DNA from: Chloroflexota bacterium
GTDB taxonomy: Bacteria; Chloroflexota; Anaerolineae; UBA1429
NCBI GenBank assembly: GCA_012729455.1
Contig: JAAYDC010000014.1
Location: 196,890-260,889, forward strand
DNA length: 64,000 nt
Reading direction: 5' to 3'
Every line of letters starts with the position of its first letter. Position 1 is the first letter of the stretch. Positions 1 to 9,568 of the stretch are shown one piece after another. Under the pieces are notes generated by a model, which did not search any database, was not told the origin of the DNA, and saw only the letters and a program-made list of their open reading frames with translations. The position numbers and the translations under genes are program-made.

Positions 1-9
1 TGGAGGCAT

Positions 10-1290
10 GTGATGCCCAAGCAAAGTGAGTTCCGGAGAGTTCTGGCGCATACCGAGCGCTACCTGCAGGATTCCCTGCTGCCGTTTTGGCTCGAGCGCT
101 CCCACGATCCGGAATATGGCGGGTTCCTGACTTATTTTGACCGTCACGGGCGCCCCACCGGCAAGACCGCCAAGACCTTTTTGATGCAGATCCGCATGCT
201 CTATACTATGGCGAGCGCCTTTCGCAGCGGTTTTGGCGGAGCGCGCAGCCTCGAGCTGGCCAGAGCCGGTGCCGAGTTTATTATGGCACATTACTGGGAT
301 GCCGCCCATGGCGGCTGGAACTGGATCGCCGACCGCGCCGGTGCCATCACCTACGACGGCAAGGTGGGCTATGGCCAGGCTTTTGGGCTGTATGCCATGA
401 GCGAATATGCCCTTGCGAGCGGTGACCCGGCCGGACGCCAAGCGGCCGATGCGACCTACCGCATGATCTGCGAAAAGATGGCCGATTCGCGCTACGGCGG
501 CTATTACGAGATCATGCAGGCTGACTGGCAGCCCGAGCGCCCTGGCGTTTATGGCGGTGATCGCAAGAGCCTGGATGTACATATGCACATCATGGAGGCC
601 CTGACGCGCTATTATGAGTTGACCGGCGAGGCCACCCATCGGCGCCGCCTGCTTGAGGTGATCGACCTGATCTGCGCACGCATGCTGCAGCCCGGCAACG
701 GAACCGGTTATATGCAGTTTGCACTGGATTTCACGCCGATCGAGGCGATCGATTTCGCGGTCGAGTGGGGCTCTAATGAGCCGCCCGAAGCAGGCGCCAA
801 ACCGCTCGATACCACCTCGTATGGCCACAACGTTGAGTTCGCCTGGCTCTTGCTGCACGCTGTGGATGTACTCGGCATCCTGCGCAACCAATATGAACCG
901 ATAGTACTGCCGATCTGCGAGCAGTGCCTTCGTTATGGCATCGACTGGCAATATGGCGGTGTGTACATCGAGGGGCCGGCTGAGGCCCCCACCAGCAACA
1001 CCCACAAACAGTTCTGGCAGCACGCCGAGGTGCTGGTGGGCATGCTGGATGCATTTGCCCTCACCCACGACGAACGCTACTGGCAGGCCTTTAGCAACGT
1101 GTATGACTTTGTGATGGAAAAGTTCGTCAACCTGCCGGCGGGCGGCGAGTGGTATGCCCTGCTCGATCGCGACGGCACCCCCATTTGGGACTACCTCGGC
1201 CACGCCTGGAAGATTAGTTACCACACCGTGCGCTCAATGATCCAGGTGATCCTGCGCCTGCGCGCCCTGGCGGAATCTGCCGGCAGTTGA
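10..1290 (+). CDS. AGE family epimerase/isomerase (N-acylglucosamine/cellobiose 2-epimerase-like)
   Basis: 426-aa ORF; full-length alpha/alpha-barrel epimerase-like sequence (GGFLTYFDRHG, VYGGDRKSLDVHMHIMEALT, TSYGHNVEFAWLL, EWYALLDRDG). Confidence 0.85.
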   Translation: MMPKQSEFRRVLAHTERYLQDSLLPFWLERSHDPEYGGFLTYFDRHGRPTGKTAKTFLMQIRMLYTMASAFRSGFGGARSLELARAGAEFIMAHYWDAAHGGWNWIADRAGAITYDGKVGYGQAFGLYAMSEYALASGDPAGRQAADATYRMICEKMADSRYGGYYEIMQADWQPERPGVYGGDRKSLDVHMHIMEALTRYYELTGEATHRRRLLEVIDLICARMLQPGNGTGYMQFALDFTPIEAIDFAVEWGSNEPPEAGAKPLDTTSYGHNVEFAWLLLHAVDVLGILRNQYEPIVLPICEQCLRYGIDWQYGGVYIEGPAEAPTSNTHKQFWQHAEVLVGMLDAFALTHDERYWQAFSNVYDFVMEKFVNLPAGGEWYALLDRDGTPIWDYLGHAWKISYHTVRSMIQVILRLRALAESAGS

Positions 1291-1341
1291 CACGCGAGCG
1301 CCCTGCGGTAGAATTGGACCAGCTAGTTGGAGGTCGCGTGG

Positions 1342-1503
1342 ATGGCACGGCGCAGCGCTTCTCGGCCGGGAGCTGCAATTGCAGAATGGGTGGTCGTCAC
1401 GATCATCCTGACGATCGCGACCTTTGCGCTCCTGCAGGCGGTCGGCCCGGAGCTGGTCGGCTTTATCCAGCAGGCACTGGAAAAGATCAAAAGCATCTTT
1501 TAA
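1342..1503 (+). CDS. Small Flp/TadE-like prepilin candidate (53 aa)
   Basis: Own translation MARRSASRPGAAIAEWVVVTIILTIATFALLQAVGPELVGFIQQALEKIKSIF*; basic leader, G-AAIA-E prepilin-peptidase-like motif, single hydrophobic helix; below the size limit of the ORF track. Confidence 0.55.
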   Translation: MARRSASRPGAAIAEWVVVTIILTIATFALLQAVGPELVGFIQQALEKIKSIF

Positions 1504-1555
1504 CAGCCGTCCACGTTTGACGCCGCTCCCGGATTCTCTATACTGGCAAACAGGG

Positions 1556-1629
1556 CGGGGTGTAGCGCAGCCCGGTAGCGCGCAGCGTTTGGGACGCTGA
1601 TGTCGGAGGTTCAAGTCCTCTCACCCCGA
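1556..1629 (+). tRNA. tRNA-Pro (anticodon TGG)
   Basis: Acceptor CGGGGTG/CACCCCG, anticodon loop gtTTGGGac, T-arm GGAGGTTCAAGTCCTC. Confidence 0.9.
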
Positions 1630-1633
1630 CTGT

Positions 1634-1706
1634 GCGGGCGTAGCTCAGTTGGCAGAGCTCCTGCCTTCCAAGTAGGTTGTCGCGCGTTCAAATCGCGTCG
1701 CCCGCT
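1634..1706 (+). tRNA. tRNA-Gly (anticodon TCC)
   Basis: Acceptor GCGGGCG/CGCCCGC, D-arm GCTCAGTTGGCAGAGC, anticodon loop CTTCCAA, T-loop GTTCAAATC. Confidence 0.92.
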
Positions 1707-1708
1707 CT

Positions 1709-1743
1709 GAGCCTCCCACGCGTTGGGAGGCTCGGTTTTTTTC
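1709..1743 (+). terminator. Rho-independent terminator after the tRNA pair
   Basis: GAGCCTCCCA-cgcg-TTGGGAGGCTC followed by GGTTTTTTTC. Confidence 0.9.
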
Positions 1744-1772
1744 TTGACCATAGCCTGCCATCATGATATGAT
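1744..1772 (+). promoter_or_regulatory. Sigma-70-type promoter for the 1795 operon
   Basis: TTGACC (1744-1749), 17-bp spacer, TATGAT (1767-1772). Confidence 0.6.
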
Positions 1773-1794
1773 GGTGGGCAAGCGTTAGCAGGAG

Positions 1795-2013
1795 ATGGGT
1801 AAAGGAAGCGATATGTTTAAATCGTTAAGATATCTCATGGGCATCTGGGTGGGAGCCAATATCATTGCCCTCCCGCTTGTGTTCTTGGGCTTGCTGATGT
1901 CGACCGGCAAGATCCCAGTGCCGACCCGTGCCGGCGGTGAGTTGCTGGAAGTAGACGAGGCTGTGGCTCAGGCCAAGCTGTTGGTCAAGCAGATTCCAGG
2001 AGACTTGCGATGA
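1795..2013 (+). CDS. Small hypothetical membrane protein
   Basis: 72-aa ORF with one hydrophobic segment, overlapping the next ORF by 4 bp. Confidence 0.5.
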   Translation: MGKGSDMFKSLRYLMGIWVGANIIALPLVFLGLLMSTGKIPVPTRAGGELLEVDEAVAQAKLLVKQIPGDLR

Positions 2014-2282
2014 ACAAATCACCGTTAAAGGGTTTTGTACTGGGCTTGTTAGGACCGATCTTTTTCATCGCCGCCGTCGTGTTGTGGGTGCGGCGCTTTA
2101 CCGGCAAGGTGCCTTTCCCGGTCTCCAAGCCTTCTGATGGCGAGCTGACCTGGCGGTTGGTACCGCCCGAGCAGGTGTCCAGCCTTGTGGATCGGTGGAA
2201 AAAGGACATGCAGGTCCCGCTCAGCAAACTGCAGCAGGGCGTTGCCGATATCCGAGCTCAGATCCTCGGCGATACAAACTAA
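2010..2282 (+). CDS. Small hypothetical membrane protein
   Basis: 90-aa ORF, N-terminal TM helix; followed by a terminator. Confidence 0.55.
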   Translation: MNKSPLKGFVLGLLGPIFFIAAVVLWVRRFTGKVPFPVSKPSDGELTWRLVPPEQVSSLVDRWKKDMQVPLSKLQQGVADIRAQILGDTN

Positions 2283-2297
2283 CCCGTAACGAAAGAG

Positions 2298-2320
2298 GCG
2301 GCCATTCGGCCGCTTTTTTT
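2298..2320 (+). terminator. Rho-independent terminator
   Basis: GCGGCC-attc-GGCCGC-TTTTTTT. Confidence 0.88.
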
Positions 2321-2425
2321 CTAGCCCGGGAGCTTGCTGCATCCAAACCAGGGTAAGTGTCCAAGACACTTGCGTTTTATGTACATCTATTGTAAACTTG
2401 CACAACCAACCAAGGGGTAACCGGC

Positions 2426-3466
2426 ATGGAAGCGGAAGGCAAAGTCAGAGCTCTGGAGACCACTGTCGCGCAGATTAAAAAGCGCTTTGGCGAGGGCTCG
2501 ATCATGAAGCTCGGCGATTCCACCACCATGACGGTTGAAGCGATCCCGACCGGCTGTCTGGCGCTCGATATGGCACTAGGGATCGGCGGGATCCCGCGCG
2601 GACGCATCATCGAGATCTATGGCCCAGAATCCTCTGGCAAGACGACCTTGTGCCAGCACATTATCGCCGAATGCCAGCGTCTGGGCGGTGTAGCCGCCTT
2701 CATCGATGTCGAGCACGCGCTCGACCCGTCGTACGCAGCCAAGTGCGGGGTAGATGTCGACCAGCTGTTCATCTCGCAGCCCGATACCGGCGAGCAGGGA
2801 CTCGAGATCACTGAGGCACTGGTTCGCAGCGGGGCGGTTGACGTAGTGATCGTCGACTCGGTGGCAGCGCTGGTGCCGCAGGCTGAGATCGAGGGCGACA
2901 TGGGCGATTCGCACATGGGACTGCAGGCCAGGCTAATGTCGCAGGCACTGCGCAAGCTAACCGGTGCGATCAAGCGTTCGAACTGCGCGGTGGTCTTTAC
3001 CAACCAGCTGCGCATGAAGATCGGGGTGCTGTATGGCAACCCCGAGACTACCAGCGGCGGCAACGCCCTAAAGTTTTATGCCGCCATCCGACTGGATATG
3101 CGCAAGATGGAAGCCATCAAGCAGGGCGGCGAGGTGATCGGCAACCGCGTGCGCGTGCGTGTGAAAAAGAACAAAGTCGCGCCGCCGTTTCGCGTGGCCG
3201 AGTTCGACATCATGTTTGACCATGGCATCTCCAAAGAGGGCAGCCTGCTGGATGTCGGCGTCGAGAGTGGCATCATCGAGAAACGTGGTTCTTTCTTTTC
3301 GTTCGGTGAGACGCGCCTTGGTCAGGGCCGCGAGAACGTCAAAGTGTTCCTGCGCGATAACCCAGAGATCGCTGCGCAGATCGAGCAAGCCATCCGCAGC
3401 ACCAGTGTGGCACTGAAAACCAGTGCGGCAGGCGAGTACGATGACCAGGGCGATTCGGAGAGCTGA
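2426..3466 (+). CDS. recA: Recombinase RecA
   Basis: [10 protein letters not shown] Walker [11 protein letters not shown], full RecA core. Confidence 0.98.
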   Translation: MEAEGKVRALETTVAQIKKRFGEGSIMKLGDSTTMTVEAIPTGCLALDMALGIGGIPRGRIIEIYGPESSGKTTLCQHIIAECQRLGGVAAFIDVEHALDPSYAAKCGVDVDQLFISQPDTGEQGLEITEALVRSGAVDVVIVDSVAALVPQAEIEGDMGDSHMGLQARLMSQALRKLTGAIKRSNCAVVFTNQLRMKIGVLYGNPETTSGGNALKFYAAIRLDMRKMEAIKQGGEVIGNRVRVRVKKNKVAPPFRVAEFDIMFDHGISKEGSLLDVGVESGIIEKRGSFFSFGETRLGQGRENVKVFLRDNPEIAAQIEQAIRSTSVALKTSAAGEYDDQGDSES

Positions 3467-3628
3467 GTAGCGCTGTATCGCTGCAACCTGTTTTAGTGTG
3501 TTCGCTTAACGACATAATGTCGGGAATTCGATCTAATTAACTGATCGTAAGCTCATAATGCGAGCCTGATGTCAGAACGCTGTCTGATATCTCGCACCAG
3601 AGTCGCCGAATCCGTCGAAACGCGTCAT

Positions 3629-3662
3629 ACACGGGCTGTAGCGATGTGGCTACAGCCCGTGT
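3629..3662. repeat. Perfect 14-bp inverted repeat between recA and recX
   Basis: ACACGGGCTGTAGC-gatgtg-GCTACAGCCCGTGT, no T tract. Confidence 0.85.
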
Positions 3663-3680
3663 GCTATCTGATAGGACATC

Positions 3681-4364
3681 ATGCAAGTAACGCATCTCGA
3701 AAGCCAGCGCGGCCAGCGCCGCAGCATGCGCGTCATATTAGACGATGGCAGCGAGCTGGTACTGACCGAGATTGTAGCGGCAGGTTTGCACGTTGGCCAG
3801 GAACTGGATGCCGCTGATCTGGAACAGCTGCGCCAACGGGACATGGTTGAGCGTGCTTATGAGCGTGCACTCTTTTATCTTTCGTTTCGGCCGCGCAGCC
3901 AGGCAGAGATCACCCGTTACCTGGCGGATAAACAGCTTGGGGCGGCCAGCGAGGCCGTCATCGAGCGGCTCAAACGCTATGGGCTGGTCGACGACGACGA
4001 TTTTGCCCGCCGTTGGGTCGAGCATCGCAGCGGTTCCAAACCGTTTGGGCGCTGGGCGATCGGCGCCGAGTTGCGCCGTGCCGGTGTAGACGCCGAGGTG
4101 ACCAAGCGAGCTCTTGCCGAGATCGACGAAGAGGATAACGCGAAAAGAGCCGGTGAACACAAAGCCCGGCAACTGGCTAATTTGGAGCAGTACGAGTTTA
4201 GGGCCAAACTGAACGCCTTTCTGCAGCGTCGCGGCTTTGGCTTTGATGTGATAAATACCGTTGTCAGCGAGCTTTGGGCGCAGATCAGTGCCCGGCAAAA
4301 CGAAGAGCTGCACGGCAACAACGGGCAAGACCCGTATTATATAAATCGAAAGGACGAACAATGA
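3681..4364 (+). CDS. recX: Regulatory protein RecX
   Basis: Downstream of rec[20 protein letters not shown] and [17 protein letters not shown] motifs typical of RecX. Confidence 0.92.
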   Translation: MQVTHLESQRGQRRSMRVILDDGSELVLTEIVAAGLHVGQELDAADLEQLRQRDMVERAYERALFYLSFRPRSQAEITRYLADKQLGAASEAVIERLKRYGLVDDDDFARRWVEHRSGSKPFGRWAIGAELRRAGVDAEVTKRALAEIDEEDNAKRAGEHKARQLANLEQYEFRAKLNAFLQRRGFGFDVINTVVSELWAQISARQNEELHGNNGQDPYYINRKDEQ

Positions 4365-5890
4365 CTCCAGGGATTTGGATCGCATTGATTCTGGCGGCTG
4401 CACTGGTTAGCCTCGCGATCGGCTATGTGGTGCGTGGGCGCCTGGTAACACGGCGAGATACCCAGCTTGAGGAAGAAGCCCAAAAGCGCCTGATGGAAGC
4501 CCGCACCCAGGCGATGGAGATTGAGCTGGCTGCCAAGGATGCTGCTCTGCAGTTGCGCCAGGAAGCAGAAGCCGACGCCAAAAAGATGACCCAGGAATTG
4601 AACCGCCAGGAAAACCGCCTGGTACAGCGCCGCGAAAACCTCGACCATCGTCTGGATGCCCTCGAGGCACGCGAACGCAAACAGGATGAACGCCGCCACA
4701 GCATGGATCAGCGCCAGTCGGAACTGGACAAGGCCTGGCAAAAACAGATCGCCGAGTTGGAGCGCATCGCCAACCTGACCCAGGAGGAAGCCAAGGCGCT
4801 GCTCCTGCAGGAAGTCGAGCAGAATGCCCGTATCGACGCCGCGCGCATCATCCGCGAGATCGAGGGAGAGGCAAAGATCGAGGGCGAACGCAAGGCGCGT
4901 GAGATCGTCACCCTGGCGATACAGCGCATCGCCTCCGACCAGGTGGCCGAAACCACTGTCTCGACCGTCGAGTTGCCCAGCGACGAGATGAAAGGCCGCA
5001 TCATCGGCCGCGGCGGACGCAACATCCGCACCATCGAGAGCATGACGGGTGTCGATCTGGTGATCGACGACACCCCCGAAGCAGTGGTGGTCTCCTCCTA
5101 CGATCCAGTACGCCGTGAAGTGGCGCGCCTGGCGCTCTCCAAACTGATCCTGGACGGGCGCATCCATCCGACGCGCATCGAAAAGATTGTCGAAAAGGCG
5201 CAAGAAGAAGTGGATGCCAAAATGCGCGAGGAGGGCGAGCGCGCCGCCTACGAATTGGGCATCCACGGCTTGCACCCGGATTTGATCAAACTGCTCGGGC
5301 GTCTCTATTACCGCACCAGCTATGGCCAGAACGTGCTGCAGCATTCGATCGAGAGCGCCCGCCTGGCCACCATCATGGCAGCCGAGATGGGCGCCGATGT
5401 CGAACTCGCCAAAGTAGCCGGCTTGCTGCACGATATTGGCAAGGCTATCGACCACGAGGTCGACGGGCCGCACGCCATCATCGGCGCGGATGTGCTGCGC
5501 CGTTATGGCATGCCTGAAGGGGTGATCAACGCCGTCGGCTCACACCACGCCGAGATGGAGCAGGCCAGCCTGGAGGCTGTGCTGGTGCAGGCCGCCGACG
5601 CCATCTCGGGTGCCCGTCCGGGGGCACGCCGCGAATCGCTCGAGAACTATATCAAGCGCATCAAGGCGCTGGAGCAGGTTGCCAACTCATTCCAGGGGGT
5701 CGATTCGTCCTTTGCCATCCAGGCGGGGCGTGAGGTACGCATCATCGTCAAGCCCGAAGAAATTGACGATATGGGCGCCATCGAACTCTCGCGCGGCATC
5801 GCTAAAAAGGTCGAAGAGAGCCTGCAATACCCCGGCCAGATCAAGATTACCGTGGTGCGCGAAACACGCGCCGTCGAATACGCCAAATAG
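4361..5890 (+). CDS. rny: Ribonuclease Y
   Basis: N-terminal TM, coiled coil, KH ([12 protein letters not shown]), HD domain ([12 protein letters not shown]); ATG at 4361 preferred over the ORF-track start. Confidence 0.97.
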   Translation: MTPGIWIALILAAALVSLAIGYVVRGRLVTRRDTQLEEEAQKRLMEARTQAMEIELAAKDAALQLRQEAEADAKKMTQELNRQENRLVQRRENLDHRLDALEARERKQDERRHSMDQRQSELDKAWQKQIAELERIANLTQEEAKALLLQEVEQNARIDAARIIREIEGEAKIEGERKAREIVTLAIQRIASDQVAETTVSTVELPSDEMKGRIIGRGGRNIRTIESMTGVDLVIDDTPEAVVVSSYDPVRREVARLALSKLILDGRIHPTRIEKIVEKAQEEVDAKMREEGERAAYELGIHGLHPDLIKLLGRLYYRTSYGQNVLQHSIESARLATIMAAEMGADVELAKVAGLLHDIGKAIDHEVDGPHAIIGADVLRRYGMPEGVINAVGSHHAEMEQASLEAVLVQAADAISGARPGARRESLENYIKRIKALEQVANSFQGVDSSFAIQAGREVRIIVKPEEIDDMGAIELSRGIAKKVEESLQYPGQIKITVVRETRAVEYAK

Positions 5891-5899
5891 GGTTTACAT

Positions 5900-5933
5900 A
5901 TTGGGCCGGCGATCAGCCGGTCCAATTAGTTTT
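5900..5933 (+). terminator. Terminator-like hairpin after rny
   Basis: ATTGGGCCGGC-gatca-GCCGGTCCAAT (one G.T) followed by TAGTTTT. Confidence 0.6.
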
Positions 5934-5947
5934 AGCAATGGATCGGC

Positions 5948-6784
5948 ATGACGAGTCAGCCCAGCATCCGCGCTGATCTACACATCCATACAACATGCTC
6001 CGACGGACTGCTCACCCCCGAGCAGGTGGTCAGCCAGGCCATTGCTCAGCATCTGGATGTGATAGCCATCACCGATCACGACGCCCTGGATGGCGTTATC
6101 CCCGCCCAGAATGCCGCGCGCGGCAGCCAGCTGCGCGTGCTCTCAGGGATCGAGCTTTCTGCCCAAACACTCGGCAGCGAGGTGCATATCCTGGGGTACT
6201 TTATCAATCCGCTGGATGAGGGTTTACAGGGTGCCCTGGCAGGGCTGCAACAGGCGCGTCTGACACGCGCTCAGGAAATGCTTGAGCGCCTGAAAGCCCT
6301 GGGGTTACCGCTCAATTGGCAAGCCCTGCTGGAGGAGACGCCCGGACAGGCTTTGGGGCGCCCGCACATCGCGGCAGCCATGCAACGCGCCGGCTATGTA
6401 GATTCGATCCAGCAAGCTTTCAGCGTCTACCTGGGGCGAGGGGGCGCTGCCTATGTGCCGCGCGCCAAGGTCAGCCCCGAAGATGCCATTCAACTGATCG
6501 AGCGCGCTGGTGGGCTGGCGGTACTGGCGCACCCCTGGTACGACCAGCATCTGGTACCCAGCCTGCGCGAGGCGGGGCTGCGCGGTCTGGAAGCCTACTA
6601 CTCGGGGTACACGGGCGACATGAGCGCCGCTCTAATGCTCCTGGCCAGGCAGCAGGGCTTGTTGGTGACGTGCGGCAGCGATTTTCACGGCCTAGAGCGC
6701 ACCCCTAATAACCTGCTGGGCGGTGTGGCAATGCCTCCGGACGCCTTCGAAGCATTCCTGGCGGCAGAACCAGCTCGCCCGTAA
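5948..6784 (+). CDS. PHP-domain phosphoesterase
   Basis: DLHIHTTCSDG, ITDHDALDG, GSDFHG motifs. Confidence 0.9.
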   Translation: MTSQPSIRADLHIHTTCSDGLLTPEQVVSQAIAQHLDVIAITDHDALDGVIPAQNAARGSQLRVLSGIELSAQTLGSEVHILGYFINPLDEGLQGALAGLQQARLTRAQEMLERLKALGLPLNWQALLEETPGQALGRPHIAAAMQRAGYVDSIQQAFSVYLGRGGAAYVPRAKVSPEDAIQLIERAGGLAVLAHPWYDQHLVPSLREAGLRGLEAYYSGYTGDMSAALMLLARQQGLLVTCGSDFHGLERTPNNLLGGVAMPPDAFEAFLAAEPARP

Positions 6785-6790
6785 CGCGCC

Positions 6791-7975
6791 TTAACTCTCC
6801 TGCGTCGGGGGCGGAGTTCCCGGTTTACGATGCTGCCGGCCCCCGCGGCGGCGCGGACGGCGTGGCCCCTTTGTGTTAGCGCCCTGCGGTTGTTCAGTAG
6901 CCTCTCCCTTGGTTTGGGCGGGACGCGGCTGAGCATTGGCGGGCTGCGACGCGCGCGGTTGGCGCTGGGCATCTGGCTGGCGCGGCGGACAGCGGTTGCT
7001 GCTGCGTTGCGCCGGCGGCCGGTTGCCGGGTTGATAGGCCGGCTGGTCACCGCCAAAAGCACGGCTGTCGCTCAGCGATTGGCGTGCCTTTTCACCCAGG
7101 GTCGCCAGCACGCCATCGAGCACATCATGCGGTTCATCTGCCGCTGGATCTTCCTCGACAGGGTAATCCAGGGGGGCCTCCCCGCTGATCTGTTCAGCCG
7201 TAAGCTGGCGGATGGTGCCATCTTCGAGCAGCACCGAGGCCATCTCGGTCAGCACATCCACCTTGAGCACCTTGACGGGACCACAGGCGATCTGCACCGT
7301 CTTGCCTACTTTGGGGAAACGTGCCTTGACCTCGGAATATTGCTCGTTTTCATAGCTCAGGCAGCATAACAGCCTACCGCAGCATCCCGAGATCTCCATC
7401 GGCGAGAGGGGCAGATCCTGCAGTTTGGCCATGCGGATCGAGACCGCCGAAAATTCGGGCAGCCAGGTGGCACAGCACAGCGCATAGCCGCATTTGCCGA
7501 TCCCGCCGATTACCTTGGCCTCATCGCGCACACCCACCTGGCGCAGCTCGATACGGGTGCGAAACAGGTGCGCCAGCTCGCGCACCAGATCGCGAAAGTC
7601 GACGCGCTGTTCCGAAGTAAAGAAAAAGGTCAGGTTTGAGCCATCAAAGTTATACTCGGCCCTGACGACCTTCATCGGCAGGTTGGCGCGCCTCACACAC
7701 TCTTTGCAGTGCAGCAGAGCATCGGGCTCACGCTTGCGCAGGTTCTGGGCAATGTTGAGATCATCGGCGGTTGCCAGACGCACAATCGGCTTGAGCTCGC
7801 CCACCACGGCGCTATCAACCACTTCCTGCTCGGGCACAACCACTTCGGCCAACTCTCGGCCACGCGCCGTCTCCACCACAACCTGGTCGCCGACCTGCAG
7901 CGGGCCAAGGTTGCTGGGGGAGAAATAATAGGTTTTGAAACTACCGAGAAACTTACAACTGGTAACCGTGGGCAT
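6791..7975 (-). CDS. ricT: PSP1-domain protein, RicT/YaaT-like, with basic low-complexity C-terminal tail
   Basis: CHKECVRRANL, IGKCGYALCCATWL, ISGCCGRLLCCLSYE motifs; adjacent to holB. Confidence 0.9.
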   Translation of the reverse strand: MPTVTSCKFLGSFKTYYFSPSNLGPLQVGDQVVVETARGRELAEVVVPEQEVVDSAVVGELKPIVRLATADDLNIAQNLRKREPDALLHCKECVRRANLPMKVVRAEYNFDGSNLTFFFTSEQRVDFRDLVRELAHLFRTRIELRQVGVRDEAKVIGGIGKCGYALCCATWLPEFSAVSIRMAKLQDLPLSPMEISGCCGRLLCCLSYENEQYSEVKARFPKVGKTVQIACGPVKVLKVDVLTEMASVLLEDGTIRQLTAEQISGEAPLDYPVEEDPAADEPHDVLDGVLATLGEKARQSLSDSRAFGGDQPAYQPGNRPPAQRSSNRCPPRQPDAQRQPRASQPANAQPRPAQTKGEATEQPQGANTKGPRRPRRRGGRQHRKPGTPPPTQES

Positions 7976-7992
7976 AGATATCCTCTGGGTTC

Positions 7993-8949
7993 TTAATCCC
8001 AGGCCAGCATCAGGGCTTCCAACGCCAGCCGTGGGTTCACATTCTGGTCGATCATGATCAGGGCATCCGACACCGCCCGATAGGCCTGAGCAGCGCCCGC
8101 TTCACCGCTTAACCGCGCATTCTGGCGCAGCGCTGTCGTCTGACCGACATTCATCACCAGCGCCTCGTGGCCGGTAGCCGTCAGCAGCACATCTCGCCAC
8201 CACAGCTGCCAAAGCTCGAGCGTCTGGCGCAGGTCGTCGCGCTTGGCCAGCTGTTCGGCGGCTCGAATCTGAGCATACCGCGGCATACTGAGCAACTCAG
8301 CCAGTGACGAGGCCCGGCGCGCCTTTTCATCTACCAGACTGGCATCGCGCGCGGCTTGTATGGCCCAGCCGATCTGCCCACTGGCCCAGCGGCTGATCTC
8401 GGCAGCCCGCTCGGGCGTCTGGCCCTCGTGGGTAACGAGGTGGTTGATCACCAACTCACTCGCCAATGGGCGCAATGCCATCACCTGGCAGCGCGAGACC
8501 ACTGTGGGCAAGAGCGCCTCTGTAGAGATGGCCGTCAGCAGCAACACCACGCGGCTGGGCGGTTCTTCCAGCGTCTTTAAAAGCGCGTTGGCTGCTTCGG
8601 TACTCGCCAGGTGCAGATCGGTAATGATGCAGACCTTGAACTTGCCCTCATAGGGCGAGAGCGCCAGCTGGCGCTGCAGGTCACGGATCTGCTCGATCTT
8701 GATCTTGTTCTGGCCATCGATCAGGATCACATCGGGATGGTTGCCCTCAGCCGTCGCCCGGCAGGCGCGGCATTCACCGCAGGGCACATCCTCAGCCTGG
8801 CAGTTCAGCGCGCCGGCAAATTCTAGCGCCAGGGTACGTTTGCCGATCTGCGCTTCGCCGGTAAACAGGTAGGCGTGTGCCAGGCGCTCAGCCGCCAGGG
8901 CTCGCGCCAGGATATCCACCGCCCAATCGTGCCCAACTAAACGCCACAT
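7993..8949 (-). CDS. holB: DNA polymerase III subunit delta'
   Basis: AYLFTGEAQIGKRTLALEFA, C-x2-C zinc motif CGECRACR, LLKTLEEPPS; start set to MWRLVGHDWAV. Confidence 0.9.
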   Translation of the reverse strand: MWRLVGHDWAVDILARALAAERLAHAYLFTGEAQIGKRTLALEFAGALNCQAEDVPCGECRACRATAEGNHPDVILIDGQNKIKIEQIRDLQRQLALSPYEGKFKVCIITDLHLASTEAANALLKTLEEPPSRVVLLLTAISTEALLPTVVSRCQVMALRPLASELVINHLVTHEGQTPERAAEISRWASGQIGWAIQAARDASLVDEKARRASSLAELLSMPRYAQIRAAEQLAKRDDLRQTLELWQLWWRDVLLTATGHEALVMNVGQTTALRQNARLSGEAGAAQAYRAVSDALIMIDQNVNPRLALEALMLAWD

Positions 8950-9064
8950 GCTCTTGAGTACACCTTGAACAGTTATATTACCATAAGAAAGAGGCGCAGC
9001 CAAAAGGTGCGCACTTTTGGCGAGTGTGCTATCTTGCAGGCACTAGGCTGAGCGAGGTTTTTTG

Positions 9065-9568
9065 ATGGAAACACCCACAGAACTGGTGATCCTGATAGGC
9101 CGTTATCTGGTGGAGCGCGGCTGGATGATCGCCACTGCCGAATCGTGCACGGGGGGTCTGCTGGGCCACACCCTCACCAGCGTATCGGGCAGCTCGGAAT
9201 ATTACCAAGGCGGGGTGATCTCCTATTCGAACCGCATCAAGCACGAGCTGCTGGGCGTGCCCGAAGAGGTGCTTACCACAGTAGGGGCCGTCAGTAAGGA
9301 AACGGCATTGGCGATGGCACGCAGGGCGCAGCAGATGTGTGCGGCACAGGTTGCTCTGGCGACCACCGGCATCGCCGGTCCGCTGGGGGGCACGCCCACC
9401 AAGCCGGTCGGCACGGTATACATCGCCTATGTCGACGGTTGCACATCCGAGGTACTGCACCTGTGCTGGAATGGCGATCGCGCGGCCAACAACCGCGCCA
9501 CCGTCCAGGCCGCCCTGGAGCTGGCTTTAAAGCACCTCAGCCGTGCTGAGGGCACTATACCAGGGTAA
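9065..9568 (+). CDS. CinA C-terminal domain / nicotinamide-nucleotide amidohydrolase PncC
   Basis: TAESCTGGLLGHTLTSVSGSSEYYQGGVISYSN. Confidence 0.92.
   Translation: METPTELVILIGRYLVERGWMIATAESCTGGLLGHTLTSVSGSSEYYQGGVISYSNRIKHELLGVPEEVLTTVGAVSKETALAMARRAQQMCAAQVALATTGIAGPLGGTPTKPVGTVYIAYVDGCTSEVLHLCWNGDRAANNRATVQAALELALKHLSRAEGTIPG

Noticed and set aside
4337-5473. 378-aa minus-strand ORF antisense to rny
   Set aside because: Shadow ORF; RNase Y on the + strand is unambiguous.
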